Positions 36,643 to 49,663 of a stretch of 64,000 nt of DNA are shown here, piece by piece. Position numbers and translations under genes: made by a program. Below the pieces are notes generated by a model. The model was not told where the DNA came from. It did no database searches and worked only from the letters and a program-made list of their open reading frames with translations. The DNA is from Phycomyces nitens (Eukaryota; Mucoromycota; Mucoromycetes; Mucorales; Phycomycetaceae), in NCBI GenBank assembly GCA_022702545.1, contig JAHRBC010000003.1, positions 3,410,001 through 3,474,000 on the forward strand. The letters run 5' to 3'. Position 1 is the first letter of the stretch. Each line of letters opens with the position of its first letter.

Positions 36643-39251
36643 CTAACATGCCCTATTGACAATTCCTACACAGATCACAAACAAAAGCCATCTGACGCGC
36701 AAATCTGCCCATATTCTTCCCAGCAAAGGCTCAGGGCTCTGAACAGGCTGTCCAGGCTGTCCAAGCTCTTCATCCTCCAATTGGCCCTCTTCTGCCACCT
36801 GCACCCTCACAGCCCCTTGAACCGACTCTGCTGCAGGCTGGGTCGCGGGAAGGAGCGGAATCGACTGATATTCGTTCCCACCATGGGTTTCATGATGAGG
36901 GACAGCCACAGACTGGGAAGGCTTGCTGGCACCGGAACAGATCCACTTTGTGAGTTCGGTAGTGGCCTGACCAAGATAGTACGATACAAAGAGAAACAGG
37001 GCTGTGGATATTCCCATATTTAACCACCAGCCCAGTCCACGGGCCCACTCTGGGCGGGCCAAGACAACCAGCAGGCCCCGTGTGTCGCCTGCCAACCACA
37101 TATGGAACTGTCCAATAAACGTCTCTAGAGAAATCTTTCCAATAAAAGCGTAGAATCGAGAACTCGTATTTCGAAGCCTGACGGTTGCGTTCCGAAGAAC
37201 GACAAAGGCTAAAATCGGCACCCATGAAATGTAGGGGTGCGACTCATTGTAGACCACCTTTGTCTCCTGCGAAAGTTCAAACCAAAAATACCAAATCATC
37301 CCTATACATGCCAGTCCAATCGACGTCTTCTTCACCACAGGCCATGCCCCAGACTCATGAAGCTTGTACTCCATGCACTTTATGTACCCAAACGCGCTCA
37401 GCATACCCACATACACGATCCACGCGTCAAGTCTCAAGCGGAACCGCCATTCGACCGCGTCCCAGTTGATATTGAAGCCGATCTTTAGCCAGCCAAATAC
37501 GGTCTCTAATACGCCAGGGTAGTGGATCAAGGTCGTCGTCAGGACCGAGGCAATCACGATCTTTAACAAAATGAACCAGACGATCCGGTTCGCCTTGTTG
37601 TGTATATACATCGTAAGCCAGATGACAAGGAACCAAAATGAAACCAGAGGCGTAAAGTAGTAGCCCAGATAGTCTGTGTCCATCAGATACTGCAACACAA
37701 ATGTCAACATATTCAGTCGCACCATGACATTAAGAATTCGGCCCAATCCGTAATCTCCCTTTTTGTAAAAGAAGAAAAAGTGGCCATAGCCAGTCTGGAA
37801 GAGGTAGGCGGCCACAAGCACTCGGACTGCATTGTAGATCCCAGACACTCCAGATGCGCCTGTGAAATGGTACACTAGGATGATGACCTGCATCCACCCC
37901 TTCCACTCATCGGTTTGGTCTCTGTTCAGGAACCCCAGGTCACCTTCTTTTGTGGATTTTAATGACACCAGACCTCCTGCCAGAACTGCTACCAGAAGCC
38001 CACCAAACACGGCCAGATCGAAATGTTTGTGTATCTTGCCAAAGAGGTGGGTCCGGTCGCCGAAAAACATGTAAATAACGCACAGACCAAACACAAATAT
38101 CGCCTTTAGCACAGACTCTGATGGAAACAGGCGTTGGGCCACACTTTTCATGTATCCTAAAAGCCAAATATCCAACATTAGACAGCTATCCTTGAGCAAT
38201 TTAATCGTAACCACCCACCTGAACCCGCAAGGTACATGCCAAACGGAATCCAGACCAAGAAGAAGAAGAAGAAGATGGTCTGGTACCATTTGGGAGCCGG
38301 ATAGCGGAAACAGCAGGTGTTGCTCATCGGAAACGCTTTTGGCAGTTGATCGGTGCATCTATAGTTCAGTCCAAGCTGGGCCTGGGTTTGAGATACGGAG
38401 GGGTAGAAATGCAGACCGTCCTTTGTTGCATTGTTCAATCCAACCAGTATCTTGTTCCATGCAAAAGGAATTGCAAACGATGTCGACAGCTCAAGTTCGG
38501 CCTGTCTGTCTTTGAGATACCCATTCATAACCTCAACCTTTGGTGGAGTTATGGTGTCCTGACGATCTTTGGATAGCTGATCAAAAAATGGCATTTCAAC
38601 TGGGGCCATGATTACTGCATCTGCCACTTTTTTGTCTCTTTGGACAGCTGCAAACACACGGTTGACAGAGTCCCTCCATTCTACATAATAATCGTCTTGT
38701 AGGTGGCGCATCTGCCACAGTCCAGTTCCAAGCACAAGAAGACTTGGGTGAGATGGCGACTTGGAATCCAAGAGTTCAATTGTGCGACTGGTATTGAGAT
38801 AGGGATCCCACCAAAACTCGACCGATATGTCATCAAAGTCAAACAGGACATCAGAGTGTCCTGGGGCTTCGGCTTTTGTGTCAGGACGGATCAATGTGGC
38901 CGTCGCATAGAATTGTTGTCGAATGATAGAATCTCCAATATAGAGCACCTTTGAATGACCAAGGCAGGTGGTGATTTCTGGGGGTTGAAAGTTGTGCATC
39001 ATACAACCTGAAGGTTGCCATGCCTTGTAGGCATCATCTAACCACCAGCCCTCATTGAGCATGCTCTGGCAGCGACTGCGATCTTTTGGCTCTACTCAAC
39101 ATGAACATCTTTTTTCTCGACAGGCTGATTTGTTCAGGGCCTTACCATGGAGAAACTGAAGGACGGCGGTAAGGATGACAAGTGCGAATGTACAGCAGAT
39201 TCCATAAAACACTGCATTAAAACGAGTGGACTGAGTGGACTGTGTTCCCAT
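36643..39251 (-). CDS. Cas1/CASD1-type polysaccharide O-acetyltransferase
   Basis: Three exons in transcription order, 39251-39146, 39091-38219, 38156-36643, encode 830 residues. The protein has one N-terminal membrane anchor (AVFYGICCTFALVILTAVL), then a lumenal SGNH/GDSL-like domain with CQSMLNEGWW, the nucleophile motif VLYIGDSIIRQQF and the catalytic DGLHFYP (DxxH). About ten membrane helices follow (Cas1p acyltransferase module), and the tail is Pro/Glu/Gln-rich with one last hydrophobic segment. Relatives O-acetylate glycans in the Golgi: Cryptococcus Cas1 acts on capsular glucuronoxylomannan and animal CASD1 on sialic acid. Here the acceptor is presumably a cell-wall or secreted polysaccharide (inference). 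The acceptor of the first intron could also lie 3 nt upstream, adding one residue. Confidence 0.9.
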
Positions 39252-39803
39252 CCTGGCCTCAATCACAGAAAACAGAAATGCACACACACACACGTACACA
39301 CAAAAGCACACTCACAAAAGGAGAGATGGAGTATAGGTAAATAATAAAAAAGCTAGTTTGGTGCTGTCGTCAAAAAAAATATTAAGTAGATCTGAACGAG
39401 GTCACACAAACCTTTGCACGTTCAGTCAGTCTAAATGCTAAACATTCTAAGAGTGCCAGAGATTGTCTCTTGGCTGTTGAAAATCAAAAGGCCATTAATA
39501 AAGAGTGTCCGTACAAAGGACTTTTGACTATTGGACTTCTTTAACCTAAACATCAGATAATACTCCTTTTAAGCCTTTCAACCCATTCTTTGACTCATGC
39601 CAAGGTCCAAAGCCAGGTGACGGTCAACCAAAATTGGGAGGTTTTGAGCCTTTGGCTTGGAATGGGAATTAAAGACTTTGTTGCTCCGATTGATACCCAC
39701 ATGAACAATATCAGACCAAGGCAGCAAGCAAAATTCACTTTTGGACCCCATCAAACGAATGCCCAAACCTTTCTCTCTTTAACTAATCTTTCAATCAACC
39801 CTA
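39252..39803. promoter_or_regulatory. Divergent intergenic region between Cas1-domain gene and GTPase
   Basis: 552 bp between two divergent start codons. A purine-poor (CA)n-rich stretch at 39280-39315 lies just upstream of the Cas1-domain gene. No specific site called. Confidence 0.35.
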
Positions 39804-41891
39804 ATGCGAACAAACACTAAAGAGTATTCTGACTCGCTTTGGAAAAACGGGCTCTCACAAGGAAGTCTTCCACCAGAAGTAGACCACAAGGGCAACGTTG
39901 AATATAAGGTAAGTCAATTAATATATGTATCAGACTAACGCTAGTTGCCATAGTTGAAGCTGGTCGGTCCAACTGCTCAAAGACTCGAACAGCTTATTAC
40001 TCAATTAAAATGGCGGTAAGATGGAGTATGTCTTGTATTGCTGATAACCAACATATCCTGCAGAATATCCGAAGGAGATGGAGAAGCTCTCTATGAGATC
40101 GGGGTGGCAGACGATGGCACTTGTATAGGTAGAGCACAAAAGAGATAGCTGCATGGTCCTAAAACACCCATGATGTTTCGGAACAGGTCTTGAAGCCAAA
40201 GAAATGGAAACATCATTAAACACCTTGAGGAAGATGGCTGGGATCTTGGAAGCAGATGTGTATATCGTACGAGAGATCATACTCGGAAACCCCAAATTTG
40301 CATTTCATTCTTCGTTTCCTGACAATAGAGTTGTAGAGGCTCTGGTTAAGAAGGCCAACTCTACAAAATCACAATGGCCTCTAGATATACGTATAGCAAT
40401 CGTGGGTGGTTCAAATGCTGGTAAATCTACGTTGCTAGGTAGAATTGCCCATGGAGAAAGGGACAACGGAAATGGGGTCGGACGAATGAGTCTACTGCGG
40501 CATCGACATGAAATTGCTTCTGGGAACACATCGTCCATTGCACACGAAATTATCGGTTATGACTCAGGGGGGAGCCTTATAAATTTTGCAACCATGCACA
40601 TCACCACTTGGGAACAGATCTGCGAACAGAGTTCTAAGCTGGTCACTCTTCTCGATACCTGCGGGCACCCCAAGTACCTAAAGACAACTATCTCTGGATT
40701 GACAGGATATGCACCCGACTATGCATGTCTAGTGGTCTCTGGAAACGCAGGCCGTATAACAGACATGACTCACGAACACCTTTTGCTGGCAGTGATGTTA
40801 AACGTTCCTGTTTTTGTGGTGGTGACCAAGACAGACATTGCTACCCCAGACCAACTTGGTCGTACCCTCAGATCGCTTTTTTACCTATTAAAATCTCCCT
40901 TGATCAACAAGACACCCGTGGTGGTCCAGGACTCGGAAAGCATCGTTAGTTGCGCAGCAGATCTGGTCTCAACAGCCTCAAAGATCCCGATATTCATGGT
41001 GTCGAATGTTATGGACACAAATATCAGTCATCTTGAGCATTTTTTTGAGCTTTTGCCAAAGCCAACAAGGGAGGATAGTGAAGAGCTTCTTGTGAAGCCA
41101 GTGGAGTTCCAGATCGAGAGTGTCTATTCGCTTCCAGGTACAATATTAGTTCGAACTCTGAATTTACTAAACTCAAGGATTCTAATGTAGATGTCGGTGC
41201 CGTCATTGGAGGTGTTCTTCAAAAGGGCTCAATTGACATTAGAGACAGCACCGACCCACAGACATATTTCCTTGGTCCCGATTCCGAGGGAACCTTTGTA
41301 AAGATAATGGTTAGCTCAATGCACAGGCACCGCATGCCGGTCCACTATGCTTCTTGTGGCCAAACCGCAACACTGGCGGTGTATTCTCCCGACCGAAAGG
41401 ACCTTTACATTAAAAAGGGAATGTTTGTCTTGGGTGCCGATACTCCAGAATGCTTTGTTGAATTTGAGGCAGAGTTTAGTGTCCTTTATCATAAGACACG
41501 TATCACACAAGGTGCTTGTGGACTAGTCCATCTCGGGTCTGTACGGCAACCAGCACGCATCATGTCCATACGAAACATTACAGAGCCCAACTCTAGAGTA
41601 TCAAATAATGACCTTTCCGTAATAGATGATATAAATGAGTCATCAATAGCACAGCCATCAGGACCCGTAGAATTAGCGTCTGGAGGACGTGGAATATGCG
41701 TCTTTCGATTCATGAAGGAACCAGTATATCTTTGCGTAGATTCTCGATTCTTATTTACTCAAGGGAAATCAAAATGCTTTGGTCGAATAACACGGCTGAT
41801 AAACCAAGAGCATACTAGAAAGAATGAAGCTACCTGTCGAGGAAATCCCACTGCAATAGTATATTCTTCTGCGATTGTCAATAAAGGGTAG
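39804..41891 (+). CDS. GTPBP1/GTPBP2-like translational GTPase
   Basis: Exons 39804-39908, 39954-40015, 40064-40128, 40187-41137 and 41191-41891 encode 627 residues. The N-terminal helical region is followed by the GTPase core: P-loop VGGSNAGKST (about residue 140), switch II DTCGHPKYLK, and TKTD for guanine recognition. Downstream are EF-Tu-like beta-barrel domains (VGAVIGGVLQKGSI, VHYASCGQTATLAV, ITQGACGLVHL). This order and the SSIAHEIIGYD segment fit the GTPBP1/2 family, linked in animals to ribosome rescue and mRNA decay. The family Gly-rich switch region DLAGH appears here as DTCGH. Introns are short GT-AG. It converges with ESF2 152 bp away. Confidence 0.88.
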
Positions 41892-42043
41892 CATGCTTAG
41901 ATTATTGATATTAAAACTGCAATTCCTTGAACCGAGCCATTTAGATGTTTAAGAAGGTATTAAAGAAGTACATTTGTTTGTTTTTTTTTTTGGCTATTTT
42001 TTTATTTATTTATTGTTAAAAAAGGATCTATTTACGATATGCT

Positions 42044-43238
42044 CTATTTGCCAAACACTTTGCTAAGCACACTCTTCATGGTATCATCCACACGATCCAT
42101 GGCAGCCTTTCCAGTCTTGAAGGCCTTTGCTGAAGTGTCTCCCTCACGTTCCACCAATTCTCTCTGTTTGAATGATCTTCGCAGGACCTCAGTCTTTTCA
42201 CTATCATCATCACCACGCTTTCTCTTCTTCTCTTCAATGCTCTTGTGCATCTTGGATCGTTCAACATTTTGGATATAGGTCTTGTTTTCACGATTTGCTT
42301 GAGCAATCTCAGCACGAAGTCTCTGTTCGCGTGCTTGTCTTTCATAAGCTGTAAAATACATTACAATGCATTGGTTATTGGCTCTTTGGTTCCCACTCTA
42401 AAATATATATCTCTTACCAATTTGTTCGGTCAAATGAGTCCACTTGAACTTTGGTAAATATTTAATGTTCCACACATCATGGTAATAATGGCTTTTTCTC
42501 TTTCCACCTAGAGGATTTATTCAAGAATGGAATATTAGCAATTATGTTCCTAGTCATCAAATCTTGGTAATTTACCAATCTGCTTCATGTTCAAATATGT
42601 CGACAATGTCTTTGCCCGCTTCTTGTCTTTAAACTCGACCCAGCCTTCAACATAGTTGGTTCTTCTATTCTTTCCATACTTTTTCCGGCGTGCTGTAATC
42701 TTGGGATCTATAGATACCAAAGCCATCATCAACATCATGCTTTCTAAAAAGAAAACACTGCCTTGATTTTACCTTCGGGTTGGAGATAGATTCTACCAAT
42801 TTCAGCATATTCTGAAAGAAGAGCCTTTACACGCATTGGCTTCATAAAGGGAGGGATTCTGGGCAGATAGCAAACTCCCATCTTTTTTTGCTCCTTTTCA
42901 AACTTTTCGAGTTCTTCAGGCGTCAAGGGTTTGATCTTCTTCTTTTTCTTGGAGACGGTCTTGCTATCTGTGCCATCTTTTTTCTCGGCTGATATTTCCT
43001 CGGCATTCTCTTCCTCGGATTCTCCACTTTCATCACCGAAAATGTCATCATTTCCATCATCAGAAATGTCATCGTCGCTGTCAAGATCGCTTTCATCGTC
43101 AGGTTGAACTTTCTTTGTACGAGATCGCATGGTTTTGAAGCGACTGTCTTCAATTTCAGCCTCTTCCTGAGATGAATGCTCATCGCTGTCGTCTGCTCCG
43201 AGTCCAAACAGATCTTGCTTTTCTTTATCGTCTGCCAT
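42044..43238 (-). CDS. ESF2: ESF2/ABT1-type rRNA processing factor
   Basis: Exons in transcription order: 43238-42773, 42707-42576, 42507-42418, 42348-42044; 330 residues. The N-terminal 110 residues are very acidic (Asp/Glu/Ser runs) and followed by a Lys run (KKKKKIK). The RNA-binding core is typical of Esf2/ABT1: [33 protein letters not shown], then [18 protein letters not shown] and the hallmark [18 protein letters not shown] basic coiled C-terminus follows. The yeast protein acts in the nucleolus in the small-subunit processome and stimulates the helicase Dbp8. The size is near the yeast protein (316 aa). Introns are GT-AG, 66-69 nt. Confidence 0.93.
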
Positions 43239-46161
43239 AATGTATGCACTTTACAAGAAACATTTCCCTCTTCCCAAAATGATGAAAATGTGTGGCGCGA
43301 AAAAGTGCAAAACAGTCACACGCATAAGTTACATATTATTAAGGTTCATTTTTTACATGGCAGAAATGCATGGAATAAGAAATAGTGTTTAGGTTGCCAT
43401 GATACTCAAACAAGCTTATGATTGTTATTATATATTTTGTTGGTAGCTAGCTATTATAAGCATCCAAAAACTCTCGATTTATAAAGGCTGCAAGTAGTTG
43501 CCCAATGGCCTCGAAAAAAAAAAACTAGTCAAGGAAAAGTACAGCAGGTATTTGGGAGAGTGTATTTTGCATTATGATGAGAAAAGCTGATAGACCATTG
43601 GAATTACCAACAGCAATTTCTGGGATATTATCAATGAAAAAATTCCCAACTTGAGAGTTAATTAAAAATACAGAAACTCTACCGGGTCTATTACAGTGAA
43701 AGAATAGATGTAGTATCGGAAACATTGGGAGGATTATTAGAAGATTTGTTACATACTATTTGAGTCACTATTGAAGGATGGAAAAGGCATCATTGATAGT
43801 GAGATTGCCACATCTTAGAGTGTTTTCATAAATCTGTATCCCTGTATATGTAGACTGTATCCTTTTTATCAGTATTGATTAAATAGTCCAACTTATTGTC
43901 AATGCAAATAATGCTTGTATCTGTACTATTGTTTTTCTTAAATATATATATATATATATATATATAGGCATGGTCTGCCATGGATTTTTTTGGGTCAATA
44001 GTGAGGATTTTTTAGACACCTTCCATGATAATTTGTGTGATACAATATGTCCAGACCATAGAAAAAAGGATATTTTCCCTCTTGTAAGATTTAAACAAAC
44101 TATTTGGTAAAGGTGTTTTAGGATGCAAGAAAACAATACTAGCTGTCATGTAATCAAGATGACAGCGATATGGGAAAACATCCTAAGCTGGAACATTTGG
44201 GCAACTGACCTCCTCAAAACCCTAATATCAACTCAATTGTGCCTTTGAGGTTACCTTGGCAAGATAATATTGTAAAGATGTAAATTTTATAGCCTATAAC
44301 ATGTTATACGTGCTGTGATAATTAAACGGAGCCGTATTATCAAGAAGTACTTGTACAGGCTAGTTTCTAACGGGCACAAAAAAGACAAGCAGCTATAAAT
44401 GCTGATAAATAATTAATATTGGTATATATTTTGAGAGTAATATTTTTTCTTTGCTCTGGAATTTGTGGGCTCGCTACATTATGTTATCCCATTTCTTTTG
44501 ATGTACGAAAAATTGTATGTGATTTTTGGGAGTTTTGCAGGTTATAAAAATGCTTCTTTAATCGTTGGCATAAAGTGTATGAATAAAATTAACCAATTGT
44601 TGTTTGGGTAAATGTATTCGAAATAAAGGCGCGACATATCTCTGCAAAAAAGACCATTGATATAATTTACTTTAACTAATATTTGTCTATCATGTATAGC
44701 ACTCTAGTTTTGTAGAGAATTGACTTATCGCCTGCCGTTGAGTTGTCTATGGAAGCATATTGCTAAATAAAAGTATTTTGAATAAAGAAAATACACCAAG
44801 TATATTAACAATGCGCGATTATATAAAGCAAACTTACTGGGGACTAAATAAATAAAGAGGTGGGTGAAAAGAGAAAAAAAAGTGATGTATAGATTAAAAT
44901 TATATATTCTTGTAGTTGATAAGAGATGTACACATTTGCCTAAGTATGCCCGAAATCTGTATGATGAATTTTCATGGTTATTCTAGTTTATATAATCACG
45001 CCAAAATGTATTCTACGCAGCCTAGTTATTATAAAGAGAAAACATTTTTGTTTATATTGTCAATATACATATATTATACCTAGTAGACAACTGTCCAACT
45101 TTGGGATCTATTGCCTTTGGTCCATTATTTGATGCTTTTAAATTAATTCAAGTTGTTTTCGTGTCTATCACGAACAAAATAATATTAAAACATAAAAATA
45201 CTTTTGACTATTGATAATAAACACGAAAATTTGTTCAAGTATTTATGGTAGTCATTGAGCCCAACTACATTTACTAGGGAGGTTTGAGATGCATTATGTA
45301 TAAACAAGTCGCGAAAATCCTTATACGTATACTATTTTTATTTCATGATGAGCCACTTATAACGTTACTAATCTTACCAAAAGAAAAGGTCTTTAGAACG
45401 TGTATCCAACCTTGATAATTAGTTTCAGTAATTTATTTATAGGTCTCGAGTATGTTTGAGAGTACCCAAGTCTATTTATTGCCATGAAAATCTACTGATA
45501 TCTCCTTGATAATAAACCATCATAAAGTATAATACAAGGTCTTTATCTTTTGTACCATTAAAAATATGCCATTTTAAAATAATAAACTGCGAGCATTGGT
45601 GTTTCTAAAAAGAAATAAAGTACTTTTTGCCTTAAAAGAACATGTTAACATTGTGGATAAAACCGAGACCACATGTTTTTTACACATAGTTTATAGGTGT
45701 TTTAATATCCAAAAGAAAATTACTGCAATCATATAGATTTTCAAGACATTCTTTTTTCATAGATTTCGATCGTGAGAAATAGCAACTGTAGTATTTTTAA
45801 CCTTTTGTCTTTATATGTCAAGCTATTTTTATCTATTTGAAAACCCAAAGGTGGACTTTCCAAGCTATAAAGTGATCGTTGTATCTGGTAAACAGACCTT
45901 TTTGGAAATTTTATTTCAAGGTTGATTTGTAAGCTCTTCTTGACAATAATCTGATATGGTAAATGAGCAAAGATACCAATGTCAAGTAGGAAGACTTGTG
46001 TTAAAAAATATTCAGAGGGACACATTGTGTTTGTTACATCATAAATTCAAAACGTTGCTCTTTTATAGAATATGTGTATTTGTAATATTCCTAATTTATT
46101 AAATGTCTTCATATAATTGTAATTCCAATAAGGAAAAAAAAAGTAAGTGGAATCAAATGTT
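43239..46161. other. AT-rich intergenic region
   Basis: 2.9 kb without a convincing gene. It includes the (AT)12 repeat at 43942-43966. Minus-strand open frames at 43525-43725, 43879-44136 and 45741-46025 have no start context, family feature or splice logic. One of them (45741-46025, with LFLTIEIYEKR-type composition) could be a relic, but I cannot support it. Confidence 0.5.
43942..43966. repeat. (AT)12 microsatellite
   Basis: Uninterrupted AT dinucleotide run seen directly in non-coding DNA. Confidence 0.95.
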
Positions 46162-48390
46162 TTATATATTTAATTCCTCGGTCATAGATGTCATCATATC
46201 ATACATCAATACTAAACGAGGGTTCGAAAATGAATCGTATAATCGAACGATATTCTCATCACTCTCAGACGCGAGTAATTTGAATGGCTTTCGGTATACG
46301 CTCTTGATGTCATGACATAAGTCACTCATATTATACATTTCTTTCAGGCTCTCACGAAGAATACGGTCTGCTTCCAACGAGACATCTTTCTTGGGAAATT
46401 CGGTTAGCATAAGGACTGTGTCGACTAGTCTGAAGATAAACTCGGTAGTAACTAGAATAATAATAATAATAATAATAATAAAAACATTAGTTTCACATTA
46501 TAGATCTATTGTATTCTTACAAAAACACAAGATATCTCGTTTTCTGATTTCTTTTGCTGCTTTAATAAGCAAGTGGGCACTCTTCAATAAGCGTGATACG
46601 GCTCGCTCTTGAATCAAGTTTATAATGTTTTGGTTTGGATTATCGACAGACTGAGAGTTTACGAACTTGGGCTGTACTAGGCAAGAATAGACCTCGAACA
46701 AAAAAAAGTGGTAAAATGTCATGACCATCAATTGGATTTCTATCTGACTGCTTTTAATGGCCTTTTCGGCATCGTGTCCAAATGGATTCTCGCATATTTT
46801 AAATTTTTCTGGAAGTTCCTCCCACCATTCCTTGACTATTCGTTCGAATTCAAGGATATGTTCAATATTGAGTTCTCCAACGGCTCCCATTTCTACTTTT
46901 CTGACTTGGTTCTAAAAAAAATAAAGATAAATATTAGATATTCTTTAATAAACAATTAAAAGATTCACTTGCCAGAATATAAGTTACACAAGGATTGTCG
47001 TTCCAGCATAGCACACGATTAAATACGTCCAGGTATTCCAGTGTCATGTCTGATTCTCCGGACATAGGATACAATGGTACTGGTTTAAATCGTTTCTCTT
47101 CTACTTTACGCTCGACAATATATGTCACCACTCGACGGAGAATATTAGCCGCATTGTAATGTCTATTAAATAGAGCCCTTTCCAATGAAGTACGCCCAGG
47201 GGCAGAATAATGACTCATAAGATCATTACAGATTATCAAGGATAAAGAGATCAAGTTTTTCGCTTCGCGTGGCCTCATCATATTGAGCGAGAATTCAGCC
47301 AGCAAATTGGCTGCAATAACTGTTTCCATACGTCGGTTGGGATCATCAAATATTTCACCAATAGAATCTTTGGAGTGTTGGTAAAAGTAATCGCTCAATC
47401 TTCGCTTCAAAGTATACGGCATATTAAGATGGCCGCATTGAGTGCTGCTCATCGTAGCGCATATAGCTGTAGTTATAGGAGAAGAAAGAGGGTCGACGAG
47501 TTTTTTGTAGTACTCTCTAAATGTGGGTTCATGTACTAGCGGAAAGTATGGATTAACACAGCGAAAGTAAGAATTAACCAAGATGTCGATCATTGGGCGA
47601 GGATTGAGCATGAATTCGGTGGGTACAGTTGTTTTTCGATCTCTGGTTGGTACAGCGCTAGACATAATCTTGAGCATTCTCGGCATAAATGCGTCTTGGG
47701 TCTTGGTTTGGAACAGTATACTTGTAGTATGAAAAGAAGTTCCAAAGGGTGAAAGATATTTCATCGAGGCAGTTATGTACATCATAAGTTCATCATAATC
47801 ACTGATATCGCTTAGTAGCTGCAAGCGACCATTCACTATGCCTAGCTTCCATTCATATTGCGGTTGGTGCGATGTACTGTGAGATGAGTTGGCAATCGTA
47901 TTGTCTCTCTCGAAAAGCTCCAACTGATTTGACTTTACACTGGAATCATCATCATCAAAGTCTGATTCAGACACCAAGCTAATTGGGGACATGTATGCTT
48001 TGGCTGACTTTCTCTGATCCAATTCAATTTCGAGATTCCTTATGCTTTTCTCAAGTTGAATCACTTGGTCGTACATTTCGTCGAGGTTTTTATCATTGGG
48101 GGCCTGGTTTTCTTCTTCTTCTTCTTCCGTTGACGATGATTCTGATTTGGAGTCGAGTGAATTGGAGATTGAAAGACACTTTCGGTCCAAGCGGTGACAA
48201 CGATCGCATGTCTTGGAATTTGTCTGCCATACGCACTTTCGACGTTGTTTTCTGCACTCTTAATGGCAAAGTTTGTTTGTTTGTTTTTGGTTTTTAATTT
48301 ATTTTACCTATTAATAAGTCGACAGAGCATGATAAAAGATACAATATATTTACCTTTACATGGCGTTGCTCTTCGACGATTGAGCTCCAT
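46162..48390 (-). CDS. Zn2Cys6 fungal transcription factor
   Basis: Exons in transcription order: 48390-48354, 48258-46973, 46911-46521, 46451-46162; 667 residues. The binuclear zinc cluster is completed by splicing of exon 1: PCKECRKQRRKC, eight residues, then CDRCHRLDRKC, the exact C-x2-C-x6-C-x8-C-x2-C-x6-C layout. It is followed by a Ser/acidic linker and a coiled coil for dimerisation (about residues 65-95). The fungal_trans middle homology region has NPRPMIDILVNSYFRCVNPYFPLVHEPTF. The protein is a nuclear DNA-binding regulator with unknown targets. The intron 46972-46912 uses a GC donor (GCAAGT): without it the frame ends a few codons on, and with it exon 3 joins in frame (NQVRKVEM). 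The last intron contains an (AAT)n repeat at about 46456-46481. Confidence 0.88.
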
Positions 48391-49663
48391 TTACAAATCG
48401 TTTCAGTCGTTTTTAGCTGCAGTAATAGAAAGAGGGGAATCAAGTCACAAGTACGAGGACTTGTTTAAATTTGATATTGCAAACTAGATAAAAATAGAGA
48501 AGAGTGCATTTTTATAAGAAAAAATAGCTGGTTTTTGTTACCAAAAAAGCAGCCCACAATCACTGAAAGAGCTCATGTAATATATCACTAAGGACAATCA
48601 AGATGAATAATTAAAACTATAAGACGTACTAGCTATAACGCCAAGAAACCTTGTAGATCTCGATGCCCACCAAATAGAGTTTGACAGAACGTCTTGTTTT
48701 CTGAATACCCAGAGCCAACCATACCATTTTCATTATATGTTCAGATTTATATGATATAAAAACAATGGTATTCGATGTCTTTTATCCCAACATTACTGAT
48801 CTACAATAAATGACTGTCCGTAAATGCAACCATCAATTGAGAGATTGCTGACGGAGGCCTAAACGTGGTTTTTGTTCCGCAGCACTTCATTTTAGTCACA
48901 ACATCTTTGGCTCTTCCGTGTGCGCGGAAAGGTGCCCAGAGATTCGATACCCAAATCTAGCAATTGATCCGGATTTGCCAAGATCGAATCCCGTGAACCA
49001 GGGATATAACAAGATGCTCTGGGCATTGAAGCCAAGCAACAATCAGCCCTAGTAAACCCAATTGACTCAAAACTCTCAAAGTTCCAAGTGATGAACTAAA
49101 TTAAAGAGGTAGAATTTAACCGGATTCTATTATAGGAAATTGTACTACATTTAATATGTTTCACAATAATTTCTGGGCAACAATTCAATCGCCGGATTTA
49201 GGGGATAAAAATACAAATATAAAATATTTATATGTGTATTGACTTTATTGGATTCTCAATTGTGGCCAGATATCCCTAGAACCCATCAATAGATCTACAC
49301 AAGCAATAAGGAACCATTTTGCACCTGCTACTGAATAGTAATGGGTCTGATTATTACCAAGACCCTTGCTGATGTTATCAAAACATATCCTATGACCATA
49401 TGAGTAATCACGGCTAAATAGCCCATGTTTTTACTTAATTTGCCAAAAGGCCTATAATGGACTCCATTATAACACTGTATTACGCCTATAGTCTCAGGAA
49501 CCTTGTTATTACAATGAGATCATACTTGGTGCAATATTACAGATCACTACTCCAAACACTTCAGATAGTTGGTGTTTAATACGAATAATACTTGGGAGGG
49601 AATAATATCTTTGGAAATCTACTTTTTATCATCCAAAATTATGTACAGAAAGGGCGGATCTAA
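48391..49663. other. Intergenic region
   Basis: Upstream of the Zn2Cys6 gene and downstream of the HbrB-like gene. A plus-strand frame of 51 codons plus stop (48897-49052) directly follows a TTTTAG and has higher GC than its surroundings (reads CAERCPEIRYPNLAIDPDLP and on). I found no partner exon. The bases near 48990 resemble a tRNA T-arm (TCGAATCCCG) but no cloverleaf forms. Nothing else is called. Confidence 0.4.

Noticed and set aside
48960..49010. tRNA gene
   Set aside because: Only a T-arm-like GATCGAATCCCG is present; no acceptor stem or anticodon arm pairs with it.
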